Source: Hyaloscypha bicolor E (lineage: Eukaryota; Ascomycota; Leotiomycetes; Helotiales; Hyaloscyphaceae). From it: DNA of 64,000 bases. Location: positions 992,001 to 1,056,000 of the forward strand of contig NW_020194558.1 of the NCBI RefSeq assembly GCF_002865645.1, written 5' to 3'. The notes beneath the pieces were generated by a model that ran no database searches, was not told the DNA's origin, and saw only the letters and a list, made by a program, of their open reading frames with translations. Position 1 is the stretch's first letter. Every line of letters begins with the position of its first letter. Positions 48,803 through 60,642 of this stretch are shown here, one piece after another. Position numbers and translations under genes: made by a program.

Positions 48803-49301
48803 CTAGCTCGAAAACTTCCTCGTAATCTTCGCAATGACTTCGCAAACCCCAAATCAGCCTCCCTCCAGGAACAAGTTCAAAGTAACACCAGGGGAACTCA
48901 CTATGCAACGCCACAACACTGAAAATAAACACCAAGCTCAGTACAAGCACAACTACCGGATCAACCTTAAGTCCCGGGCTCTCGTCCGTATACAGCCTCA
49001 ACATCGTGCTGCTGCTTCCTCCCGCGCCCGCCGCTCTCGTAGATGACGGACGAGCATTGGCAAGCTTGTCTTTCTGGTCGGCTGCTGCGCGCCGACGGAT
49101 CGCGGTCTTGGGTCCGCCGGGGGGTGTTGGGGAGCTGGGACGCGCGGAAGGTGCGCCGGGGGAGTTGACGGGGGAGGAGGAGCGGGGCGAGGACTATTTT
49201 GCTATTCATCAGTTCTTGTCCTTGAAGCGTTGCTTTGGGGAGAAGGGAAGCTGGAGAGGAGGGCACGAGGGTGGAGAGGGGAGTTCAAGGCGACGCACCA
49301 T
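48803..49301 (-). CDS. SBH1/sec61b: Protein translocation complex Sec61 subunit beta
   Basis: Model: complement join 48803-48837, 48902-49193, 49299-49301, giving 109 residues. The first exon carries only the ATG, followed directly by a GTGCGT donor. Intron 1 is 105 bp and intron 2 is 64 bp (GTGAGT...GCGAAG). The protein has a Ser/Pro/Ala-rich cytosolic N-terminus, then [34 protein letters not shown] (the Sec61 beta signature), a single tail anchor [18 protein letters not shown], and [11 protein letters not shown] at the C-terminus. It is the tail-anchored beta subunit of the ER Sec61 translocon, which supports co-translational import. Size and motifs are canonical. Everything reads without a lesion, so I regard it as functional. 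Confidence 0.96.
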
Positions 49302-49319
49302 CTTGACGATTAACGGGCC

Positions 49320-50178
49320 TGAGGAAGAAGTGAAGACTGAGCACGAGCGATTGATCGGCTTCGAAGGAGAGGAAGGTGTTTGTACGTGGTCGTGTGTGAA
49401 GTGCAGTGGTTGCGATTGCGTCGGCTCAGAAATTGTGAATTGAGGCCAGATGCATTCCATCGAAAGGAGGCTCGGTAGCGAGCAGGGATTGGGCGCGCTA
49501 GTGGGGCCAGGATGTGATGGGATGAATCCGGGGAGCTTCACTTCACTTTTCCGACTTCACTTTATCACCGCAAACTCAGTGAGGTGAGAAGTGATACTGT
49601 CAGATTCGATTTAAAGGTCACACTCGTAGGAAGAATCATGTCTCAAATGAGATTTTTCAAAACGATGCTAAAAACATCGCCACCTATTTTTATCGCTGCT
49701 CTCACGAGCATAAACCTCTGGTTTGTTACAGGAAGCGGATCTCGAAATCGCGATCTTGATCTGCTCTCGCGCCTACATGTGCGCATGCTATGAAGTAGAA
49801 GAATAAACAAATGAAAAAGCACTCTTCCTCGCTGTATGCTTCTCTTCCTCTCCATCGGACAAGAAAATAAAAGACGAGACAGCGACAAGCTGTTCTGTAA
49901 TGATTTCCGAGGCTGACTCGATAAATCTTCAATTCCAAAAGCCTCTCGAAGCTTCTCCAGAGTATCACGCTTCTTTTCCTCCAATTTTGATAGCCCGCTC
50001 AAATTTCCCTCCATCGATCTGCGCAAAAATGAAGACTGCATCTGGACTCGCCAGATGGGAAGCCGATTATATAGATTAAACAGTACATTCTACAATGGAA
50101 CCAAAGGTATCAACCGAAACGCCATCCGCTATGATAGCAAGTTTATGCTGCATGCAGGATCGCACTAGTAAGATTGCT
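49320..50178. other. Intergenic between SEC61 beta and Psr phosphatase
   Basis: It holds the Sec61 beta promoter side and the 3' flank of the phosphatase gene. A minus-strand frame at 49643-50041 (basic, Ser/Arg-rich) has no recognised motif and probably lies in the 3' flank. Confidence 0.4.
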
Positions 50179-52119
50179 TCAGAGGGCGACATCAAGGACT
50201 AAGCTGACATCGCGCACCTGCGAGCCCGCTAAGTCTTCGAGAACCGGAATCAGGTCGAGAAGCTCGTTGTCATGCGCATCAGAGAACCAACTACTGATCG
50301 GTACGGCGTGTTGAGGGTGGAAGATGTAGGATGTTGGAGAATTGTCGATGATGATGGTTTCTCGGAGATCTCGTCCAACCTGGGAAAGGTCTTTAACGTA
50401 ATTTCCTTGGTGGTTGTAACAACTTTCACGGAAGAGGCGGTGGTGAACGACGTGGTGGATATCTAATTGATCCAGAAGAGGATCACCGTACTAGGAATGG
50501 TCAGCACATGACATTTAGAGTGATATTTCTGCTTACCTTCGACACAGAAGCTGTGAAAACGACAACCTCGTAAAGTTCGCCAACTCGCTTCATGAACTGG
50601 TCCACACCAGGCCGCTTGATCACATAAACATTGTGATATTGACCCTCAATTTCAACAGGGATTGTGAAATCTGCTTGGTGTAAAATCTGGACGAATCAGT
50701 AAAATGTAAACCAAATGTTCCAACTAAACATACCTTAAAACTACTGTGGACCAAAGTCTCATCTAGATCGAGAACAAGACACTTCTTCCCCTGGAATCTT
50801 GGTGCGATCGGTGGCAGTAGCCATTTTTGCCCCTGGTCCGCAGGCTCTGGTGAGGTAACATCTTCGCTGGGCCCAGGAGGAGGGGATGATGGTGGCGGTG
50901 GCAGAACGGGTCTGGCAGTCTCGGTTTGTCGAGTAACGGGAGCAGCGGGTTCAACTTTTTCTGTTGGTACAGGGTCCGAATCTACCATTTTCACATCCCC
51001 CTCTGCATCTTTCGCCTCCTGTGATGGGACTTGCGCAGATGAAGAAGCCCTCGTCGATGGGGCTCTTGCCGGCGCTTGTACTACGACCGAAGGACTCGGC
51101 TGTCCAGCTTGAGGAGCAGTTATTTCAGCTTCCTGTGGCAAAGCAGGTAATGGTTGATCACGTGCATCCCCTGATAGTCGATTCGCATCGCCATTGACAA
51201 CTGCTCCTGATTGCAAAGTCCGACCCAGGTCCAAGCTCGGAGCCTCGTTCTTCTCTCTTTCTGGCTCGGCTTGTCTAAGAGCCTCCTTTTCGCTTTGAGG
51301 TGGCGCCGGAGCATTAACATTGTTCGTCGATCCTTGCTCTGGTCTACTCGCGGTTGTTGGTCGTCCAGAAGGCACTTTCGAAATCTTGTTCGCAGGTACC
51401 GCTGCATCATTCGGGTCGGACGTATTCGCACTATCCGGAACCCCACAGCACAAGAATGATAAGAACCCCTTCTTATGAGGCTTCTGAGATGTTTTGGCGC
51501 CCGCAGTTGCTGGAATTGTGCTTCCTGCTGGTCCCGTGGAGGGGCCTTGTTGTGTTACCGACATCTTGCTGCTTGTAGCACTCCCATTCCGCCTCCGACC
51601 CAAAATGCTTGACTTAGACTCCTTCGATCTCCCACCGATGCTCTCTCTGGGGTCACTTGCAGTTGCTCCACTTAGTCCTGTTGACGTTGGAGATGGCTGT
51701 ATCTTGTGCGAAGAGGATCTGGATGGGACGTGAAGAAGGCCGCGGTTCTTCTTGGGGACCTCTGGGGCCTCGTCAGCTACCCGAAGATAGTCCTTCTCGT
51801 TCTGTGACCCTGATAGAACTGGAGTCTCGGATCCGTCAGTGCTGGCAGTGTTTTGTGCAGTCGATGTGGTTTGAGTTGACGAGCTGGGAGGATGAGGCGT
51901 ATTGGTGACTGTGTCGCACATTAGCTCTTATCTTCTCCGAACCTGCGCCTCGAAGCCTGGCGCATCCAACTGTTCTACACATCCAATAGAGGAAGTAAAA
52001 GGGGCGGATAACGTACAACTCGAGGTATCCAGCGCAGGCGGCTTCGATCCTTTCCCACCCTCTACTGAAGCTGAGCGGCGAAGGTCTTGCTCCGTTGGCT
52101 GCGCAATCTCATTACTCAT
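50179..52119 (-). CDS. psr1: Psr-type (FCP1/SCP-like HAD) plasma-membrane phosphatase
   Basis: Model: complement join 50179-50490, 50537-50686, 50734-51908, 52017-52119 (579 residues). The first exon encodes [20 protein letters not shown]. Intron 1 (108 bp) has a GTACGT donor and a GCTAAT branch 13 nt before ACACAG. A shorter alternative starts at ATG 51921. A long Ser/Pro-rich disordered region contains [20 protein letters not shown], whose paired Cys could be palmitoylated. The C-terminal HAD phosphatase domain follows: [14 protein letters not shown] (DxDxT catalytic motif), [59 protein letters not shown] and [20 protein letters not shown]. In yeast Psr1/Psr2 act with Whi2 in the general stress response. 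Introns 2 and 3 are 47 and 46 bp. Intact. Confidence 0.93.
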
Positions 52120-54375
52120 CGAGGGCAATGTACGACCTTTGCGAGGCCACTGGTGTTGGAAGCCGTGGTGGTCTTCTGCTCTTTCTCTTTTGCTGATCTA
52201 TCTCAACGCGTCGATGGCGGTGGAAGGTGTAGATTGGACGGGACCCCTGATGCGGCTTGGCTAAGGTCGGATGAGTCGCGCGACACGAGCAGACAGCAAG
52301 CAATTGTCCAAAAGGCGCGCAGGTTGATGCGACAATTGATGCAGGGTCTGGAGGAGAGCTCGACCGCTTGGGATAGCACACTGAGAGCTTGTGGTGATGG
52401 GGGAGATCGAAGAGAGAGGCTGAGCGCCTGAGCTTGCGGGAGAAAGCAATCTCGGCTAAGCAAGCGAATCAGATCGAGCAGATACCGGCTGCGGCGATTA
52501 AGTAAGCCGTCCTGGGCGGTGTTTGCGAGTGCAGAATATATCAAGGGACGTCAGGTCAGAATTGGAATAAATGAAGCTATTGATGTGGCAAAGATGGGAA
52601 CCTTGATTGCACGAGAAGGAGCGTCGGGGGTTGAGCAAGCAGGTCAGGTCAGGTCTGGGAAGGCGCGTCTGGATAGGTTCGGGGCCGGACCGGCTTGGTA
52701 TTGGGACAGGAGAGGAGCTTGTGCTGCGTTCTGGTGAACGGCTGGGAGACTGTCCAGTGTCACTACGAGGATACTTCATCATGCAGCAAACGGCTCGTCG
52801 GCCTCCATCTCCAGGCCAAACCTCGCCTTTCCACGCGCTGCAGCGTCTGTCTGCTCTCAGTCCAGCCCCCGTCTCGACCTGCATTTGCCCATTGGAATAG
52901 CCGTCCATTCGTGCACCCATTTGCCAGCCACCCCGTCTGCTTGCCCGCTGGGGGCGAATGGGATTAAGCGCCCTGGCTTTCCACCACACTGTATTCATCC
53001 TATCAAAACCATTTGACCCCAATCGAAACCCTCCCCCTCAGGGATGGAGCCCGGGTGCCCCCTTTCAGGTCCAGCTTGATTCCATTTACCCAGATGCAGC
53101 GGTCCCTTTGTGAGGTTATTCGTAATGCACACTTCTCCACAGACAAGCGCCTGTTCTGCGCTTACGAGTCAACGATGCCCCCTCTGATTGAGACATAGTG
53201 CCGTAGGGCTCACTCGGAGGCTGGAATTCGATGTAGGGCAGAAGAAGTTGCAACTGATCCACAGTCTGATTGACCGAAGACCAGGATATAAATAGAACCT
53301 GGGATGACCTTGGATGACCTAGGATTCCCCAGTATTTGGTTAGGGAGAATTGTCACACCGGCCGCCCCCGGTACCTGCTTTACGAATGAACCTCCTGTAC
53401 TCCGTAAAACCCTTCCAAAGCACCTCATTCAAGACATTCCTTTGACGTTGAGGGTCGGAGGTCCAAACCACCTCGACCTCCACCCCAGCGGCTACCGTTC
53501 GGCCTATCGGCAGGCCGCCGTTGACGAGAGACATGCCTTCGAGCCGGGATCAAGCTGGAACTATTTGGAACCAGCCTCCTTCTCTATTTCCTGCTTCTCA
53601 GATTTATACGCGCTCGAATTCCTGGGAGGGAAGCACGCTTGCTTTCGCCGTGGGGGTTGCGTTTGAAGGGCTAATCTGCGCATTGATTCACACGCAGAAC
53701 GTTGCGCGCGTTTGCCAGCTATGTGCTGTGCTCTACTGTACTCTACTTTGCCGGCTCACCACATTGGATCGCCTCCTGGCTGCAGATTTGGCCCGTCTCG
53801 GTTGGCTGCCGAAGGCCTTCAAGAAAGGGTTTGAGGAGGCGACTTGCAGGAAGCTAATCAAGCCTAGAGTAGCTGGGAAGAGAGCTGGGAAGGGGCGAGG
53901 AATGGGGTCAATTGTTCTTTACTCGAGGTGGAGAAAAGGAGTGCATGGGAATCTGATATATCGACTTCGGAACCCTGAGAAATGAGGGGCCACGGACCGG
54001 ACCTTGCTTTTTCCAGATCGATTTTAGGAGGGGATCTGAATCATCTGCTAATGGAGTGTAACGTGATTCACAGTCACATGACGCCAAGCTTCCACATGCT
54101 TGCAACCTCGGCGCTCCTTCCCCAGATTTTGCCCATCACATGCTGCAACAACACCTAAGCCACCACCTGGTAATGATGGTGCTTTTGCTGTGTCTAGATT
54201 CCCACGACTGACGGCCTCTACGATATTCAATGATATGAGCGCAACATCGGAATCATAGGGAAACGGGTTACGAAGCTGGATTGGAGAGCCAGGAACACAA
54301 GTCGGCGGACGACATGACCATGTAGGGACAAATCAACAACAACCAACTCTGCGAATTCGGCCATCCAAAATCACA
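52120..54375. promoter_or_regulatory. Divergent intergenic region, Psr phosphatase / Pxa1 transporter
   Basis: 2.2 kb of promoter space between divergently transcribed genes. Open frames in it (e.g. 53304-53666, 53521-53985, 52498-53022) show no family motif and overlap on both strands, so I call no gene. CCCCT pentamers (stress-response-like) lie at 53034, 53059 and 53179. Their frequency is not far above chance. Confidence 0.5.
54106..54111 (+). promoter_or_regulatory. CCTCGG hexamer, candidate fatty-acid response site
   Basis: CCTCGG is the core bound by the FarA/FarB (Ctf1-type) activators of fatty-acid and peroxisome genes in Aspergillus and relatives. It lies 264 bp upstream of the Pxa1 start. 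A single hexamer is expected by chance about once in 2 kb on both strands, so the support comes mainly from the target gene. Confidence 0.3.
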
Positions 54376-57004
54376 ATGGCCTCTCAATCGACATTGCGGA
54401 ATGCTGCGGATCCGTTGGCAATGTTTTATCACCACTATGCCGACCTCCTCCGTCAGCGCCTGAAGGGCACATCGAGAACCACACGACTCATGGGCACACT
54501 CTTCCTCGCCATATCAATAATAGCTGCAGGCGAAGGCGGCAGACGATGGTGGAAGAAGCGGAATGCAGAGAAAGAGCAAGGCCGACGGCTACTGAGAAGG
54601 AATTCGGGATTGAAGAATAAAGATGGCTCGAGGGTCATCTTCGTTCCTTACAAGGACTCGACTTCGAAAGTTACGATACACCCTACGAAGGCGCTGACTT
54701 TTGATGCCCATCGAAGACTTTTTCTAAATCCGCCGAGAGCCTCCGGACTGTCCGATGGCAGCACTCCTCAGATCCCGCCTCCCCAGACGAAGCCCGGGCT
54801 CAACTTGGCCTTCTTACACCAGTTTCTAAGTCTGTTGAGTATAATGATACCGAGATGGACGAGTAAGGAGACTGGGCTGTTACTAAGTCATGGGGTATTT
54901 TTGATGCTAAGGACATACCTGTCTCTGGTAGTGGCTAGATTGGACGGTGAGATTGTGCGGGATCTTGTTGCTGGAAATGGTAGAGCGTTTATTTGGGGAA
55001 TCATCAAGGTGAGCTTATCTCTTCCATATTTCCGAGCATTTCTGCGACCTTGTTTCTATTCCGGATTTCGAGAGCCTCTTTTCTATGTTGGTGGATATCC
55101 TATTGCAATTCTCATCATGCTCTCGACTAACTTAGACAGTGGTGTGGCATTGGCAGTCTTGCTTCATACACAAACGCCATGATCAAATTCCTCCAATCGA
55201 AAGTCTCAATTGCCTTTCGAACACGCCTCACAAGATACATTCATGATCTATACCTGAACGACAACCTCAACTATTACAAATTATCGAACCTTGACGGGGG
55301 AATTGGGCAAGGTGCAGACCAATTCATCACCCAAGATCTGACACACTTCTGTGCGTCAGCTGCAAGCCTCTACTCTTCGTTAGGGAAGCCATTCGTAGAC
55401 CTTGTTGTCTTCAACTACCAACTATATCGGTCTCTTGGTCCTCTCGCTTTGACTGGATTAATGAGCAACTACTTTTTGACAGCAACAATACTTCGGAGAT
55501 TATCTCCACCGTTTGGAAAGTTAAAAGCAGTCGAAGGTCGCAAGGAAGGTGACTTTAGAGGCCTCCATGCTCGTCTCATTGCCAATGCCGAAGAAGTGGC
55601 ATTTTACGGTGGGGCGAATATGGAGAAGAACTTCTTGGATAAGGAGTTCAAGAGTCTCAAGAAGTGGATGGAGGGTATTTATACCCTGAAGATCCGTTAC
55701 AACATCCTGGAGGATTTTGTTTTAAAATACAGTTGGAGTGCTTACGGATACCTTCTGAGTTCCTTGCCGGTGTTTTTGCCAGCTTGGGGTGGTCTTGGAG
55801 GCATTCAAGAATTGGCGGATGCCTCGATAACTGGAGGCCGAGAAAGAGGACGGATGAAGGAGTTTATCACGAACAAACGACTCATGCTCTCACTAGCTGA
55901 TGCTGGCGGACGAATGATGTATTCCATCAAGGACCTTTCCGAACTCGCTGGTTACACCAGCCGTGTCTATACTCTGATCTCGACACTTCACCGAGTTCAC
56001 GCGAATGCGTATTTCCCACCTCGGGGTACCCACGCCGAACTTTATTCTCTGTCGGACGTTCAAGGCACTATTCAAAAAGGCTTTGATGGTGTGCGCCTGG
56101 AAAATGTTCCTGTTGTTGCGCCCTCCATTTTCCCTCATGGAGGTGAAGAGTTGATCGAATCTCTCTCCGTGATTGTCCACTCTGGAGAGCATCTTCTTGT
56201 AAGTCCCGCTCGTCTCTCCATTTCCGTGTCTATCCTAACATTCTACAGATCTCCGGCCCGAATGGGGTTGGCAAAAGCGCCGTTGCCCGCATAGTGGCAG
56301 GTCTCTGGCCAGTTTACCGGGGGTTGGTCTCTCGACCACGTTCCGTTGGGATGGATGGCATCATGTTCCTTCCTCAAAGACCATATCTCAGCGTTGGAAC
56401 ACTTCGTGATCAAGTCATCTACCCACACGGCGAAATCGAGATGCGGGAACGAGGACGACGAGACATCGAGCTCAAGCACGTCCTCGAAGAAGCCCGGCTT
56501 GGCTACCTCCCCGACCGAGAAGGTGGCTGGGACACCCGCAAAGAATGGAAAGACGTTTTGAGCGGAGGCGAGAAACAACGAATGGCAATCGCAAGACTAC
56601 TTTACCACGAACCTCGCTATGCGTTCATTGATGAGGGCACCTCAGCAGTCTCTTCCGACGTTGAAGGGCTTCTCTATGAGCGCTGCAAGGAGAAAGGTAT
56701 CACATTGATTACAATCAGTACCCGAGCAAGTCTGAAGAGATACCACACGTTCAACCTCACCCTCGGGCTCGGCGACGACGGCAGCGAGTGGGAATGGGAA
56801 CGCATCGGCACGGAAAAAGAGAAGATGGGCGTCGAGAGAGAACTCCAAGAGCTCCGCGAACGCTTATCCAAAGTCAAAGAATGGGAAAGTCGAAAGGAAG
56901 AGATCGAAGCAGAGTTAAACAAAGTCTGGGTCGAAGGCGGCGAGATGTTGGACGGTCCTGTTTACCTGGAGGAGCAGAAGTCCGTTGAGCAGCCGCAACA
57001 ATAA
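54376..57004 (+). CDS. pxa1: Peroxisomal long-chain fatty acyl ABC half-transporter (ABCD family)
   Basis: Model: join 54376-55008, 55140-56198, 56249-57004 (815 residues, usual for ABCD proteins). Introns are 131 bp (GTGAGC...GACAG, CTAAC branch) and 50 bp. The N-terminus has a hydrophobic segment (TRLMGTLFLAISIIAAG). The ABC transmembrane domain contains FLHQFLSLLSIMIPRW, the conserved RTYLSLVVARLDGEIV (EAA-like region) and RLTRYIHDLYL, then NAEEVAFYGGANMEK. The nucleotide-binding domain has Walker A GPNGVGKS, LPQRPYLSVGTLRDQVIYP, signature LSGGEKQRMAIARLL and Walker B YAFIDEGTSAVSSDVEG, then ITISTRASLKRYH. A Glu/Lys-rich coiled-coil-like tail follows. Family members dimerise in the peroxisome membrane and import acyl-CoA for beta-oxidation. 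Within ABCD, Pxa1 is more likely than Pxa2 by length and N-terminus. Intact. Confidence 0.95.
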
Positions 57005-57740
57005 CAGCAATCTCCCCTAATTCTGTCCTGAATACGATAGATAAGCTAGATGAGATAGAAATTTATTCCTGCCTTACAAGCAACGATTTCATTTGCACTT
57101 CAATTCCACAAATCTCTCGGGACGCTCTGTACCGAATTTCATTCCCCGATATTCAGATGAGACGCTTCTTCTGCTCGCGTTCAATTTTTCCGAAACCCCC
57201 TCCCCGTTTGTATTTAAGCACCTACCCCCAATATCAGCCGTAAGGCCCGTCCGTACTGGTACATGAATCGCATCTATCTTTCTCCCCGCACCTACAAACC
57301 CCCGCGCCAATCAGACACTTCATATTTCTCATCCCCTCGATAGAGGTCCTTTGGACCTGCATTTTGCCGAATAACACCCACCTCAAATCCTCCGCATGGA
57401 ACATGGATTTCGCCATCCAGGAGATGGGAGGTAGATAACCTGAACCTTAGCCTTAGCGACAGGGGTGGATTCACGGCTATCTTCGAGTTTTTCGGGGTTG
57501 GAGGGGACATATGTACAACTATCCCCCTCCAGTGAACCCCCAAGGATGACCGTTTCTTTTCTTAGATCCTAGACTTAAGGATCTTGGCTCCTCCCTTAAA
57601 CAAGAGTCAAAAAGTCTTGTTTGTCTCTAAGCGATGAAGCTCACCACCCTTCCTCTCCTTTGGGAGAGAGGGGGGGGGGCAACAACAAGAAAAGCTGGAG
57701 TTTGAAGGCTCAAGATTTGAGATCAAAAGGCTAACAAACC
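57005..57740. other. 3' flank and intergenic DNA
   Basis: No gene seen. It contains a G-run of 10-12 bases within a GAGAGAGGGGG purine stretch near 57665-57680. Confidence 0.4.
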
Positions 57741-57747
57741 CAGCAAA

Positions 57748-57900
57748 TACGGCCCACCTCCCGAGATAACCGGTATCTTCACGCAAACCCCCATCGCAGC
57801 AGGAACCTACTCGGATGGCAAGACCTGGCCCTACGTCTTCCTGTGCAGCAAGTGCATCGCGACCGACAGCACCACGTTCGCCGCTGCCGATGTACTGAGG
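57748..57900 (+). pseudogene. Remnant of a secreted CDH-like cytochrome (DOMON/AA8-type) domain
   Basis: After a plausible 3' splice site (GCTAAC...CCCAG near 57746) the plus strand reads KYGPPPEITGIFTQTP, then AAGTYSDGKTWPYVFLCSKC and IATDSTTFAAADV. This resembles the segment of cellobiose-dehydrogenase-like cytochrome domains around the conserved T-W-Y-FLC--C followed by TDGTTF. No rest of the domain (about 180 residues) is found on either side. An ATG at 57633 with MKLTTLPLL could be the old signal peptide but does not splice cleanly. It is a fragment only. Confidence 0.35.
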
Positions 57901-57989
57901 CCCAGCATATCTCTTTCTCGTGCCAGGTTGCCCTCCCTCTTGGCTTTGGTCATTGGGTTCAGTCTCACTATCTGTGACAACAGTGAGTT

Positions 57990-60600
57990 GGCAGACGATG
58001 TTATGGGGGAGGTAATAGACTGACCAGCTTTTAATATCGCAAGATATCTAGCGCTTTGCAGGTATGAAGAAGACCAGGATAAGGAGGGTGGTTGAGGTAC
58101 CAGCGAAGAGAGAGGGCGGTGGCAATTCTTTTCCGGTTGCTTCTGCCGAAACCATTCAGGGAGAGCAGGTTGCTCTTGCTCACTTCTTTGCCAGTGTTTT
58201 TCTGATTCTGCCGCCCCACTAATACACGACGGAGTTTTGTTGATCTGAGGGAGGGATGTCGAGGGAGGATCGAGTTTTGCTTCTCCGTAATCAGTAGCTG
58301 TATTTATTTCTCGGTAGCATGTGAACTTTGGTTCAAACATAGCCTCGGATCATCGTGAAGTGGGTTCTCTGGCAGGGGCTCGTGTGTGGATGACAGTGCG
58401 TTATGAAAGAGTTGTGAAGCGGAGCTTGATGGGTTAGGTCGCGAACGCTTATATGAGTAGTGATCAAGAGAAGGAAAGTTCCAACTGTGGCTATGGTGGC
58501 TGCGATATCTCTTCGATAGGGCGATGTTTGAGCATGAAGCGTAGGGAGGGGTTGTATGCGGTAACAAAACTAGCTCGTGTCTTGAGGCTGCTTGTTCTTG
58601 CCCCAGGTCGTCGATAGTGGACTGGTTCAGTTTGTTCTATACTCGAGTTTCTCGTTTTGGCACTCTGTATTTAATCAGATTCTAGTTTCTATGCCTGAGA
58701 TTAACTCGCCTTGGTCTGCTCCTGTTAGATTTTATATTGAATGGTCTTGCCTCCGACTTCGACTTGATAGTTAGAGAGGACATACTGTCTGGCTTTCTAG
58801 TTGGCAGTTTAAAAGAGTTGATTGACTGGAGGAAACTAGTTTTCCTCCCAACGGTGAAGTCGAGCTATCCTCCGCATGTAATCCTCCAATGGGAGGTTCG
58901 CTGAAACCGAGTCTTTTCTCTCTTCCGGGTTAGGACCTCAGAAACTGGGGTGTGGGGAATCGGGCATTTTATCTCTCTAAATTGCTAAGGGATCCGTGCT
59001 TTTAGAACCCCCTGAATATGGACTCGAATGCGGACCGAGGCAACCTGGCTACCAACCATACTTGCTTCTTCAACTTCTAACCAATCCACCTAACTCCCCC
59101 CAGCCCATTTCTCATGAATACCAATAGAGGGATAGCTGCTTCGGCCCGCCAGCCACATTACACGGCTACATCCCATTGCGATGTGCAACAAATTGTGGAG
59201 GAGCTATCCACCTCAAGCATACTAGTTACATGTGAGATCCCTAGACCCAGGGTCATCAGACCGGAAATCGTGTTACAACTCAACGCCCAACAATCCAAGC
59301 ACCCCGCACTCCACCCTCTTCCTTAAGTTTGGATCCGAGAATTCTTCGTCCACGAGGGATTGATTACTAGGGCACGGCAATCACCGCAGTATTCATCTCT
59401 GTGTTTCTTATTTGGTGTATTAGATACCTGCGAATTGATTTCAACGTACCTAAACTCGATCGCCACAACACTAGAGGGGCAGCGTTTATAGGTTGTCTCG
59501 TAGTTAGTACACCATGCTCGAACTGTGTAGCGGATGTGGTCGCAATAGAATTCGACTTGTGTATAGTCGCATATTACCTGAAGCTAGAGGTATTTGGTGG
59601 AATGTTAATAAAGTCGTTGGTTAATGACTAAGGGAGTTCCTACTTCCTTTATACTTTCGGGATGCAATATTTGTAAGGGGGGTTTGGGAGAAGAGCTTGG
59701 CGGCTAGAATGAGGTGAAATTCAGCGAACGAATCAGTTTCCAATATGTTCAGTGATGAGAAAGTGGGACGTCTGTTTGATAGGAAACGAAGACTCAAATA
59801 CTAATGCTCGGGTGGTCCCAGGAAAGCTAGGGGAAAAGTTACGAATACTACTATGAACCATAAATTGGATGGTTATAAAACAGCAGAGATGACTACAAAT
59901 AGGACATAAAGTGCCGCCATTAGTACAGTTATATGGAAGATAATGTTGCCTCCTTCAATCAGTGCCATTGCTAGCCGGCTCCCGCACTGCTCTCGCGGTC
60001 GCGGTGTTGGTATCTGAGCGGTCTATACGCTTTCGGGGTATCGCTGTCTTCATATTTGAAGAATCCTACCTTCCATGTGGCTATTACCTAACACAGTGAT
60101 CTCTTACCTACAGATCCTCCAAGCAATTCTCACTCTTTATATATCGCAGCACCAGAGAGAGAGAGAGAGAGAGAGATTGGCTCTATATATCTCTAGCCCC
60201 TTACTAAAATTCTGCTGTATATTGTTAGGACTAGGCTTAAAAGGATGGTTCGGCACCTCGATAAACTAACATTCGGGCAACTAATCATCCATGTACCGCC
60301 CGGCGCTCTTCTGAATGCATATACATCGCTGTGAGCTGGGACGGCCATGGTGAGAGGGACTTTGAGTCCAGAGGAAGTTATTTAGTATATTAAGTCTTTA
60401 AAATTTTAAGTTATTTTAAATAAGTGTTTTAAAAGTTAATAAAAGTACTCTTAACTACTCTTTTTATCAAGAAAAAAGCCATTAAATTAAAAGTATACCA
60501 TGGATTATAACTTAAAAGAAAAACCTAAAAAGAGAAGCCTAATATTAAGAAGTAAGAAGTAGTTTTGTACTAACTTCACTTAGTAGATACGCGACTAAGT
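57990..60600. other. Gene-poor intergenic region
   Basis: Several short open frames are present without motifs. A (GA)n microsatellite lies at about 60153-60176. The segment 60380-60580 is A+T-rich and looks like a small RIPped relic. Confidence 0.4.
60153..60176 (+). repeat. (GA)n microsatellite
   Basis: About 12 GA dinucleotide units within CAGAGAGAGAGAG...ATTGG. Confidence 0.9.
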
Positions 60601-60611
60601 CACATCCTAGC

Positions 60612-60642
60612 ATTGTTACAGCCTCTAGCGCTGTAACAATGC
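60612..60642. terminator. Inverted repeat at the end of the ankyrin gene
   Basis: CATTGTTACAG and its perfect complement CTGTAACAATG are separated by 9 bases. The right arm lies inside the last codons of the minus-strand ankyrin gene and its stop codon is in the loop. It is probably a coincidence or an RNA hairpin; a terminator role is not established in fungi. Confidence 0.25.

Noticed and set aside
50763..51908. Several plus- and minus-strand open frames inside the Psr coding region
   Set aside because: They are shadows of the phosphatase exon; the true frame carries the DxDxT domain and splices correctly.
52203..53985. Numerous open frames of 60-174 codons on both strands between Psr and Pxa1
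   Set aside because: They overlap each other on both strands in ordinary GC-rich promoter DNA and show no recognisable sequence pattern.
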